From Viridothelium virens (Eukaryota; Ascomycota; Dothideomycetes; Trypetheliales; Trypetheliaceae): a stretch of 64,000 bases of DNA. The translations under genes were made by a program, and so were the position numbers. The stretch's first letter is position 1. Each line of letters begins with the position of its first letter. The notes beneath the pieces are model-generated. The model did no database searches. It was given only the letters and a program-made list of their open reading frames with translations, and was not told where the DNA came from. Positions 24,978 through 34,704 of this stretch are shown here, piece after piece. Location of the stretch: contig ML991810.1 of the NCBI GenBank assembly GCA_010094025.1, positions 62,001 through 126,000 on the forward strand. The letters run 5' to 3'.

Positions 24978-25718
24978 AGCTAATTTCCTGGCGTGAGGAT
25001 TGGAATACCTTGGGAGGGCCCTGTGTCTTCTGGAGTTTTGGCGCATGCACTGCGACGGTGGAAATCTCTCTTTCTCAGCCGTAAATGCCGCCTTATTTGA
25101 TGAGTAGACGACTTTGACACCGCCAGATAGCCCGAGATAGCTTTACCAAAAAATTAATGTTTCTTCCACAGCCAAGAATTTGTCCCCGATTATCATATAA
25201 TCGCCTATCTCACTAACTGCAACGTGCACTCCTCGTCGCTCAACATTACTCCATATGACGGCTGTCTGCAGGCTCATAATCATACAGTAGTCCAAATCAT
25301 CCAGAAAAGTAAGGAAATTTCATCCAGGGGCTCCTCAACTCAATAATGGTCTTGAACTAGCAAGAACAAAGCCCAATTACCTACTCTCAAACATCCCAAA
25401 ATCCCCAAATTCCGTAAATCTGTCCAGCAGATTTCTATTTTATCAACATTGAGTCGGGAAGCCCCCCAAGCCAAAAGGGTCTCATATCAGCAAGATGAAA
25501 GCAGACTTCTCAACCCTCTAAAAATCTCAAACTCCCAAAACTTCATCAAATGGTCCAGCAGCCCCAAGACGAGCAAAGCCAAGTCAGGGGCCTCCCCAAC
25601 CCAAAAGTCTCCCACTTCAGGATCATTCCATCCCAGAAATTCAAAAAGCCAAAAACTCCAAGACCTTGAGCAATCAACCAACAGATCAGCCATAACCTCC
25701 ACACCACTAGGGGCCCCC
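24978..25718. other. Convergent intergenic region, A/C-skewed
   Basis: Lies between the 3' ends of the RCR gene and the Q-rich gene. From about 25,330 to 25,700 the plus strand is rich in A and C and poor in G, with loose recurrences of AAAATCCCC/AAACTCCC and two copies of GTCCAGCAG. No gene seen; it may be the long 3' UTR of the minus-strand gene. Confidence 0.4.
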
Positions 25719-27829
25719 TCACTCGTCCGCACGGCGTTTGCCTTTTCCTTTCCCCGGAGTGCTAGATGGGCCCGCGACGACTGGTTGCTGGGAGGGAGAT
25801 CTCATCGCCTGTTCAGCACGGCGCTGTTGCGCCGACTCCTGGGCTCTCTCGATCGCTGCAGGACGGTTTGCCGGATCAGTCTTGTGGACGGCAAGCTGCG
25901 CGTTCAGGTTACGTTCGAAACTCAGCCAATCCTGGAGCTCGCACTGGGCGGATTCAAGTCGCTTCTGCATGGGCATGCCAGGTTGATCCTCTGTTCCCTT
26001 CTTGGGGAACTCGCCGAGAACTGCCAGGACGCTGGGGTCGTTCGGTGCCTTGATCTCCTGGTCTATCGATGCTTTCACGCGCTCGCTGATGGCCTTAGTC
26101 TCGGTCCAGCACTGGTTGAGCCTTTTTCGGTGGCCTTCCTCCCCTTCAGCATGAGTGTTTGCTTCCTCACGACGTCGATGCTCCTCCCGCACTTGTTTGG
26201 CTTGCCGAGCGAAATTTTCACGCGCTTGCCGCGTCTGCCTCGCTTGTCGGTCGAAGCGCTCGTGTTCCTCTTTCGCCTCGCGCTCGACCTGCCGGCGCTG
26301 CTGCTCGACCTGCTGGCGCTGCTGCTCGACCTGCTGGTGCCGCTGCTCGATCTGCTGGTGCCGCTGCTCGATCTGCTGGTGCCGCTGCTCAACCTGCTGG
26401 TGCCGCTGCTCGAGCTGTCGGCGCTGCTGCTCGATCTGGTGGCGCTGCTGCCCGATCTGTTGACGCTGCTGCTCCAGTTGCTCACGTTGCCGCCGGAATT
26501 GCTCCTCCCGTTGGGCATGCTGTTGCTGCTCGTCAGCTGCTCGGCGAGCCCAACGATCCTGTTCCGTCTGCAGGCGGTGCTCTTCGCTGGTAGCGCGTTC
26601 AAGGTTTGTCCGCGTATTTTCATGCTGCGCTGTCCAGTGTTGCTGCTCTTTTTGTGAGCGAGCTTGTTGATGCGCCAAATAAGCGTGGCTTGAGGCCATT
26701 TGGGCTTGCAATTTCGGCAGCCATTCTTGACGAGCTTGCCCTTGCTGCTGCCCTTCCGGTTGCCGACGAGGCTCCTGCGCTGGTAGAATCCCGCCCGCCG
26801 TCGCAGGTCGCGAGGGCTGACCGCCGCTAGAACCTGGTGGCGACGGTCGCTGACCCATCCGTTGAGTTTGCGAAGATGTGGTGGCTTGTGCAAGCTGCTG
26901 CTGCCAACTGGATTCTGCTTGAGGGTTGCTGCCAGCGGATGCCTGCATATGGAGCGACGCTCTTACTCCTCCAGTAGTGGTTGGAGCACCATCTTGCCCA
27001 TACTGCGGTTCTTGGGCGATCTTAGCCAATCCGCCTGGCTCGTCTTCCGACCCGAAGAATGAATCACCTGAGCAAAATTAGAAATCGCGCTCCATGCGTG
27101 GTATTGCGTAAGCCAAAAAGTACGGAATATTGGCTACGCACCGTACGCTCGCCCAACACCACGTCTCCGAAACCAGAGCTCCTCAACGAATGGCTCAATA
27201 ACGCTTTGTCTCTGTTCTGAGTTTGTACGAAAACTAGTTCGTGCCTCAGCATATGATGACTTCTGAGCAATGGCCTCAGCCGTATCAAAATCTTTCACAA
27301 GATTTCGGACTTTACTCTCGACCTCATCATGATTCATTCGATTGTCCAGCTCTTGCCACTGTTTGGGAAACTCCTCTACTGGCATCGTATTCCGCACATT
27401 TTTCGGTGTCTCCCATAGCCGGCGCGCACGATACCAGATTTCAACGTCTGTTTTGAGACCTGACTTGTAGTCGCCGCGTAGCTGTGTCACCACCGTCTGA
27501 GCTGCTGACCGTCTTCCTACCTTATCCGACGTAGCTCCTTTCCGGGAGATCATGGCGAGACAGACTTGTCGCCGTAGTGCGTAATTCGTTCTGAAGCTAT
27601 CACGCAATGCGCCTAAGAGAGTATTGCGGTTCTTCGCGTCCTCAAGACTTGCCAATACAGTTTCAACAATGTAGGCATGCTGTTTTTCAAGATCCTGTGC
27701 CCAAAGATTGAACTTGGGGTCCCTTCCTGCGTCTATTCTTCGCAACCCATTAAAAACATTAGGGAGCGCCCCAACGGGGTCCTCCAGATTGTACTCTTGA
27801 AGATTGTGGATTAAATCTTTTCGACTCAT
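25719..27829 (-). CDS. Hypothetical glutamine-rich coiled-coil protein
   Basis: Two exons (27829-27142 and 27067-25719; intron 74 nt, gtgcgt...gctcag, phase 1) give 678 residues. The first about 230 residues (MSRKDLIHNLQEYNLEDPVG...) are a mixed, globular-looking domain I do not recognise. Then a Gln/Pro/Ser-rich linker leads to a long charged coiled coil with heptads QRHQQIE, coded by a 21-nt minisatellite (26283-26471). An Arg/Glu-rich helix follows, and the tail ends GKGKGKRRADE, a possible nuclear signal. The ATG at 27829 is chosen because no further ATG occurs on this strand for more than 200 nt upstream. An acceptor-like site (actaagact...ttgcag) just ahead suggests a 5'-UTR intron. No known function. 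Confidence 0.65.
26283..26471 (-). repeat. 21-nt coding minisatellite encoding heptads
   Basis: Nine back-to-back 21-nt units, on the plus strand of the type CTCGATCTGCTGGTGCCGCTG, starting at 26283, 26304, 26325 and so on. Units 3-6 are nearly identical. Read on the minus strand each encodes one coiled-coil heptad (QRHQQIE or a variant). Because 21 nt preserves both frame and heptad phase, unit gain or loss would lengthen or shorten the rod without disrupting it. Confidence 0.85.
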
Positions 27830-28604
27830 GCCTCTGAACGCTTTGCTGCTCTGCAATAAGTTCAAAGTCTTAGTCGGCCGTATTCTAATGACACTGTTCT
27901 CGGTCTCAGACGCCGTTCAAAAAGAGGACTTAGATGAATCAACAAACTCACGGAAATGGGCTCTTTTATCTCTTACACACAGCCAGCTGCTAGAGTTGGA
28001 GAAAGAATCAACAAGTGGAGCTAATGTTGTGATGTTATGATGAATCTGGTTGCAAAAGGGAACAATCAAATGTCTGCAGAATTGAAGACTTGAAGAGCGA
28101 AATTCGTCGTGTTCTTATATCTACACTATGGAATCATCCATCACTTTCTCCCACCAACCCGTCACTCCAACATTCGAATCGATTTCACAGTCATCGGCCC
28201 AGTCAATGCTTCAATCACCGAAGCACTCAGCACGGAAGACTCCAAAGTGCCGTCTGTGAATGTCAGTCAGCAATGTCTTTACAAGAAGCACTGACGAATC
28301 GATTTGACTCACCTCAGCAATGAAGCAGCACACAACAGGACCGACCTGTTTGACCAGCCGGATTGAAGTTTCAGGCGGCAGGCATCATCGCATTCAATCC
28401 TCCGATCACATCAGATCAGACGTCGCGCCCCTATCGTGATTAGCAATCAACTCGTTGAGAAAGCAGAAGTGCAGGTCTACGCACCGTTCGAACCTCCCAT
28501 CCGCGCCGTGAGATTACCCTTCTTAAGTCAGACAGGGAGCTCAAAACCGACGGCTTTTGTGTGTAGGATCCCAGCCTCTAAGGCGTATGACGGCACACCC
28601 TCCA
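27830..28604. other. Upstream region of the Q-rich gene
   Basis: No gene seen. It contains the likely 5'-UTR acceptor (near 27851) and leads directly into the tandem array. Confidence 0.45.
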
Positions 28605-29077
28605 GGACCGTTTACTGACAACATGTCCAGGTTGCGGACGCAATTTTAACGACATGACCAGGTCGAGCAGCAGTTTGGATCGACGGTGCCCTGGTCGTGC
28701 TGGTAGTTTAACGACTTACCGCGGGCGGTCGGGATGCAGCTTTAACGACTGAAATGCCCACGGTCGGGAAGAGTTTGGATCGACATCCCTGGTCGTGCTG
28801 GTAGTTTATGCGACTTACCGCGGGCGGTCGGGATGCAGTTTAACGACAGAAATGCCCACGGTCGGTCCGCAATTTAAACGACGTGCCCAATGGTCGGAAC
28901 TCAAGTTTAACGACATGGTCGAGGTCGGTACGCAGTTTAAACGACGTGCCCATAGTCGGATCTCACTTTAACGACATGGTCGAGGTCGGAGTGCAAGTTA
29001 ACGACGTGCTCATAGTCGGGAAGCACTTTGGCTCGACATGCCCTGGTCGCGATGAGTTTAATCGACGTCCCAGGTCG
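28605..29077. repeat. 15-unit tandem array with CGAC...GTCG arms and a three-unit higher-order repeat
   Basis: Fifteen head-to-tail degenerate units of 28-35 nt (mean about 31.5). The consensus is GGATGCAGTTTAACGAC, then an 8-14 nt variable core such as ATGCCCAT, then GGTCG. Each unit has a CGAC...GTCG inverted pair, able to form a short stem or to serve as a two-half-site element. Units starting at 28666, 28698 and 28732 recur as a block at 28767, 28796 and 28831, a higher-order repeat of about 100 nt. The most 5' unit (28605-28635) is decayed (TTTACTGACAACATGTCCAGG). Unit lengths vary by non-multiples of three and no frame runs through, so it is not a protein repeat. It matches no transposon end or telomere repeat I know, and it lies 0.8-1.2 kb upstream of the Q-rich gene. 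Confidence 0.85.
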
Positions 29078-32000
29078 AAGCGAGATAATGCAACAACAAC
29101 ATCAACAACAGCAACCAGTCCTTCAAGGAAAATGTCAATCATGATGAAGCATGAGGAATATAGAACATTGGAAGGCCAGATAAATCAGCGACCGAGTTTT
29201 GAGGGTCAAGTGCGACTCATTTGGGTTTTGTCAAAAGAAAGCAAGGGAGGCCAGCAATCTTGTACGAGGGAATCCAATTGCCAAAGAAAGTGAAGAGGAA
29301 GAGACAACATGGTGGGTGGGGATGTGTGCTGTGTATGTGATCGGGGGGGAAGGTATGAGCATGATCGGTGTGAACACCCAAGCGAGCCCAGACAATCACA
29401 CGACCCCACTATTTGCTACTTACAAGATTTTGAAAAAACGACTGAAGAGAGGCAAATGACGTAAGAAAACTCTGAAACAGGAACAGCAAGGAAATAGAAA
29501 ATTCGAACAACTACACAAGTGGAGTCGCGTCGGTAGTCGAGGCTACTGCCGCTATCAAGTATAGGCTGAGTTAATCCCGAGCATGCGCGAAGGGAGGAGT
29601 GGCTTACCTTTGGTGCAATAGGCAGACTGACAGAGAAGGCAAAGCTCTAATGAGCCATGAAGGTGGTCGGTGGCTTCATGAACAGAAGCAGTGAAGCTGT
29701 CAACAGTAAGAGCTTGGGATAGCCGGTGGAAGTCGGCATTGTGCGTGGGGAATTCTAAGAGAAGAGAAGGAAGAAGGAAGAAGAAGAAGTGAAGTGAAGA
29801 ATGGGCAGTGGCCGCGCTTTTACCCTCGAGAATCGCGCTAGGCACTAGCTTAATTATGTAAGTCAAAAGTGGTCATTAGCGAGTGTGTGAGAGGAATATA
29901 GAGTTCAGTCTCTGCAGGTGGGATGACGCGTTGGGGTGAGGAGAAGGGGACAGTGCTATTAGCTGAGTCTCGGCCGTATATGTCGTTGTCTATGGTATAT
30001 TGGATTCTCTTGAGTTTAGCGCTAATCGTGGCTAGGAGTCTAACGACAGACCTTCATGGGATCTGACCGACGCGAGCAAGAGAGGAGCACCACACTGATG
30101 CCTTTGCATCAGTACTCTTTGGCTATGAAAGGTGGATTTTCCGGCCTGTAACGCAACGGTAGGTTTCAGAGGCTTGTGGAACTACACGAAGCACGTGGCT
30201 CGGGATTGGTAAGAACGGTATTGTGACCGATCATTCCATAAATTTTCAAACTATAGAGTTGTGGACTATTGAGTTGCTGAGGTCTCCATCATGACTCTTG
30301 GTTTTGAGATGATCGGAATTCTATTGGCTGGCTGTTGCGAATGCAAAGGCGTGTACCTCGATGTTGCCCTGAAAACGCGATGCTAAGCAGTCTAGACATC
30401 CACTGCTTCTATATCGTCTAAGTCCGCCTTGGAAACAATGTATTATTATTTGCAACATTGCAAGTACGAAGTCCTTGGGAGCGAAACCTTCACTTTGATG
30501 ACTTCCTGTCTAGAGTGTGTGATCGTGACTTTGCCGACTATTTCTCGTCGGGCTTAGGGCGTCATGATCCGAGAGTGACTGCAGTATGGTAAAGCAACCT
30601 GGGCAGACTTTCTGATATCATGAACTGTAGCGCTGGGACGATAAGTAATTTAGCGAATGCAGAGTCCTCCAATGAGTATTTCTAGAGGGTTCAAGTGCAA
30701 TTCGTTACAACATTCGGTACTAGTGCCATAATGCTTACCATCAGTTGATCAGAAATAGCAGAAAGAACATCGGCAACGCGTTGTAACAATGGAAAGTCTT
30801 GGTATTGTAGAGGATATTCTGAGCAAGTTGGGCGCTGCTTCAGGTAGAAGAATCAATGATACTAAGTTATCTCGGAAAGGTGCATATATATTTGTCTGTG
30901 TATAGAGTAAATACAGCTCAGCTTGATATATGTAGCTGGAGTAGAATGTGCTTTCCTTATCCATGGTAGCTCTTCCACTTGCCCATCTGGCAAGCGCCTT
31001 TTCCATTGACCATGCCTGCTTACTGGTAGATCTTATATTCTATCCGAACACTATACAATGTGGGATCCTTTCGGCACAATATTGAGCTTTGTACTCAGTA
31101 TGCCTCGACAACAATTTTTATTGGTATTGCATCCACTGGCGTTGAGAAGCGAGCGAATGACGTAATATTTGATTATTGGTCCGATAGATACGGCACATGA
31201 TCAGAGTAAAGGACCAGCGCTTTCCTACGCACGAAAGAACACCCGAGGCTTCCCTGTTCAGAAGAGATTACAGAATTCCTGCGCCTGTCTGTGACTGATT
31301 ACACTCGGTTTCTATGATCTGATGATGGATATCTGAACAAAGGATCTGGCACGGCTCGCGGCCATGCGTCGATCATGACTGAATGTGGTTGGAATGTTTT
31401 CTGTCGTCAAGACTCCAGAAATGCGGCAAAGCTTCCTCTTAGAAGACTAGGAATGTCCACAGCAAGGGTATGCGGACTGGACAGGAAGCCAACACAACGG
31501 ATCGGTTGAGCTGATTTCTTGAGCCGCGTCACTCAGTACCTGCAGGCAACTTTGCTGTACATATACATCTCTAGACCGACATTATCATGAATTAGCGTTG
31601 CTAAATTAAGGCTCAACACCAAGATCCTCATGCGGCATAGCAAGTCAGCAAAGTTGACTTGTTCTTTACATAAGCTAGTATTTGGATGGACGTTGATTGG
31701 GTCCCGGTGGTGCAGGGGGCTGGCTAGTTCCCGCTGCATTGCCAACGCATCAAGCATGCCCTTGGGAGTGGGCTGTCGCGCGTCATTTTTCTCTCGTCTT
31801 CTTTTTCTCTTCTGGCTTCTTTCAATTGCAAGACAATCGAGACTCAGAGTGGACTTCGCACTGCTGGTCGTCCTTTTGTGAGTGTAGTCGTGGCCGAATG
31901 CTTCTCAGCTCTGAGTCTTTTCGTTTCTTGATCGACGTGAATCTCAAATCCCTGTAAAACATCACCGGAAGCAGTCATTTACGCAAGAGACGTCAGGCAC

Positions 32001-32428
32001 CGAATTGTATTTCATGAGTTCTCTGTGCTATGCTCTCATAAAGCCATCCTCCTAAGCCAGCGAAAAGCGCCGCTGCAACATATGCAGTCATGTCTGTCAT
32101 GATGCATGCAGGCATTCACGCTTCGTTCCATGAGCAACAAACAATTGTTGACTGTAAAGAAGAGAAGAATCATCAAAGTCATCGCGTGAGCAGTCGAAAT
32201 TTAGGTGGTCATTGCTGACCTGCAGGCTCATGCTGCTTTGTCTTTCCGTCACGTCGTCGAATCATTAAAAGAGGAGTTGAGAAAAGCTGACATGACCACA
32301 GCCAACGCCCAGGCTTCTAACCGCTCCAGTCAAGACCACCAACACCACCTAACTCACATTAGATGCATTCGAAGAGGTCCAGGTGGATGTGAAAGTCATC
32401 TTACCAGTAGCACGGCCCTGAAGGACGA
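29078..32428. other. 3.3-kb gene-free region
   Basis: No coding exon, tRNA or rRNA recognised. It starts with a CAACAACA-rich microsatellite-like tract (29089-29117). A purine-rich stretch (gaagaagaa type) lies near 29,760-29,800. No terminal repeats or transposase fragments seen. Some could be long 5' or 3' UTR. Confidence 0.4.
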
Positions 32429-33477
32429 TTATTTCTTTGTACGAGCGATCAACCACTGCAGGACCGCATCGAGGTTCGTCTCTTCCTTGGCGCTGATTCC
32501 GTAGCAGCTCACTTCGCGGTGAGAGACTGCCTTGAGGTTCAGTGCTTCGATAAGCTCGTCGACGGTGCAATGGTGGACAAGATCGGACTTGTTGCCTAGT
32601 ACTAGCAGAGGAATGCCTTCGAGGGCCGGTTTCTCGAGCAAGAGCTGAAGTTCCTCCCTTGCGACTGGCAGAGCCTCGCGGTCAGCCGAATCAACAATGA
32701 ATCTGCACCTCTTTGTCAGCTCTGTCGATGATGCTGGGTTTGTTCTGGCTCAAGGAAGTCTTACACGATGGCATCGACGCCACGGCAGTATCTCTCCCAC
32801 ATCGAGCGAAAGCGAGGTTGACCTCCCAGATCCCAACTAAGTCATCTTCAGCGCCTAACTATCCACGAGAGCCGGACAGCAGGAGAAACCGGACAGCAGG
32901 AAACATAGGTCGGGAAAGCAAGAGACGGAATTTCATTTTGTGGGTTCGGAACTTACCACTTGAGGGTCACATGGCCTTGCTGGACGCGCTTCATATTGAA
33001 GCCGACAGTCGGAATGGAGCTACAGAGATGAAGTCAGTGAAAGATTCCGTGCAACCGATTAATCTTCATCTCAAAACTCATCGATCGCAGGGCCACACTT
33101 ACTCGATGGTGAACTCGCCGCCCTGCAGATGATTTATCAGCGTCTCTGGTCAAGTTCACTGGACAACGGGCTCAGTCCAGCAAGATTCGATGAAACTTAC
33201 CGCGAGAACACGCAACAAGGATGTCTTGCCGGCATTCTGCAATCCGATCATGGTGATGTCCATCTCCGTCTGCCTGTTATCCTCGAGGTCAGCATCGTCG
33301 GCATCGTGAGCATCAACCGTCGACAGATTGCGCTTCACTCCATCTCCGCATCGGTGATGTCGGCGGTGAGAAAGCGATGGGTGGCTTCAACGGCTGCAAA
33401 CAAAGAAGGGTGCACATCGTGACTTACCAGAAGAGCCTCAACAACCAATCATAGATCCGACGAAAGAACCCCGCCAT
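32429..33477 (-). CDS. arl8: ARL8-type ADP-ribosylation-factor-like small GTPase
   Basis: Six exons (33477-33428, 33273-33201, 33122-33103, 33019-32957, 32836-32765, 32702-32429) join to 183 residues, the normal ARL8 length. G-motifs are GLQNAGKTS (P-loop), PTVGFNM (switch I), WDLGGQPRFRSMWERYCRG (switch II with the ARL8-typical RYCRG), NKSD, and a C-terminal YGISAKEETNLDAVLQWL. The N-terminus is the short hydrophobic MAGFFRRIYDWLLRLFW helix. ARL8 lacks the myristoylated Gly2 of ARFs and in animals is N-acetylated; here residue 2 is Ala. In animals ARL8 drives lysosome positioning; in fungi a vacuole/endosome role is inferred. Exon 3 is only 20 nt long. Introns range from 62 to 154 nt. It is divergently arranged with RPA2. 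Confidence 0.95.
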
Positions 33478-34704
33478 GGTGCCGAGACGAGAATTCAATA
33501 AAGTTGGCAATGACAGGATCAAGTGTGGAGGGGCGAGTGAAGATAGTCCCTTGGTTCTGTGAGCCGATGGACCAGTCGTAGGCACGAGGCACAGAAAAGA
33601 TTAAGGGCCCACTTTAGCGTCCGGGCAGAACCTCACCGCGCCGAGGTTGGCTATTGACGCGACGTCGAGTGAGAGAGAGTATCGGAGAGAGAGACACACG
33701 CACGCACACACACACACGCACACGCACACAACAAAACGCAAACCGCTCGGCTGCGAGGGACGCGCTGTGTGAACTGGGCTCTGGAAAGGCGGGGCGGTCC
33801 GGCTTAGCGCCCCTTGAATGGGAAGCGGAGGTTACCCCGAGGAGTTGTAGTGGCCGGGCTCTGGCAAGCCTCCGAGGTGGGATCGAGCAGAAGGAGATAG
33901 TTACCGGCGCGGCGGATGGAAAAGAAAGAATTGGGGATGAAGACTTGGGGTGGCCGGTGGGGAACCAGGCCAGGCCAGCGAAGGTGCCACTGGTGGGGGA
34001 GGGAACACACCGACCCCACAAAGTTTCAAACAAATTTCGAGGCGTTCCGTTTGTCCCACAGACTACAGTACTGTAGCTTCACTTCAGAGTACCTCAGGTA
34101 GGGAGGAGGCACGGTCACCGGCAGCAGATAAAATTCAGTCTACGGAGAATAGAAGGCAAAAGTCGTCTGAAGTCGCTTGACCTCTTGTCTCCTCATGCAC
34201 GTATGCAGTGCTAGCCGCCGGTGCGGGATCTTCCATGCGTGCAGGTCGCAGCGGCGGCTTCATTGATTGCTTCTGCTGCCCCCCTCTGCGCTCGCAGATT
34301 TGGGGGTAAAAAGGGCAAGATGCACTAGAGGCTCTAAGAGAGAGCAGCCGACCAAGTTGCAGCGTCGGGGCATGGGTGTGGCAGCAGATGATGGAGGTTT
34401 GCAGGTTCGCTATCGGCCAGCCCCGCACTAGCTGGGCCCCGGACGAAATGTCGTCCATCCGATCTGATACCGATACGGCATCTTGATTTTTTTTCCCTCC
34501 CGCTGCCACCACCGCGATCCCATCACCCATCGTGCCCCATCTCGATTTACCACTGCAGCTAGGGAAGTGCCTAAGCCTGGACGACCCCTGAATAGCTTCT
34601 GATGGCCCACCTGACACCTCCATAATCGCCATCCTGGCCCTTCGAGCTCCCTCCCGGGTCCATTCTACTATTTTCCCCCCACCCCTCCTCCCACCACCAC
34701 GGTC
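33478..34704. other. Divergent promoter region of ARL8 and RPA2
   Basis: 1.2 kb between two divergent housekeeping genes. It carries a GA/CA microsatellite and a pyrimidine-rich stretch just ahead of the RPA2 start (34,630-34,700). Open frames here are low-complexity and not convincing. Confidence 0.5.
33670..33731. repeat. (GA)n/(CA)n microsatellite
   Basis: An interrupted GAGAGA tract passes into ACACACGCACGCACACACAC-type dinucleotide repeats. Simple sequence in the ARL8/RPA2 promoter region. Confidence 0.85.

Noticed and set aside
25449-26657. A 402-codon plus-strand open frame with Leu-rich repeats (LLDLLVP type).
   Set aside because: It is the antisense shadow of the Q-rich exon; the repeats are the complement of the heptad minisatellite, and the minus-strand gene has proper splicing.
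28605-29077. CRISPR-like or telomere-like nature of the array.
   Set aside because: Units are contiguous without unique spacers, the host is a eukaryote, and the unit is not TTAGGG-like.
28883-29293. A 136-codon frame through the tandem array reading FNDMVEVGVQVNDVLIVG.
   Set aside because: The repeated peptide appears only where three or four units happen to keep phase; across the array unit lengths break the frame, so it is not a coding repeat.
33614-34180. Several 60-140 codon frames in the ARL8/RPA2 promoter.
   Set aside because: Driven by GA/CA simple sequence and GC-rich composition; overlapping on both strands without signatures.
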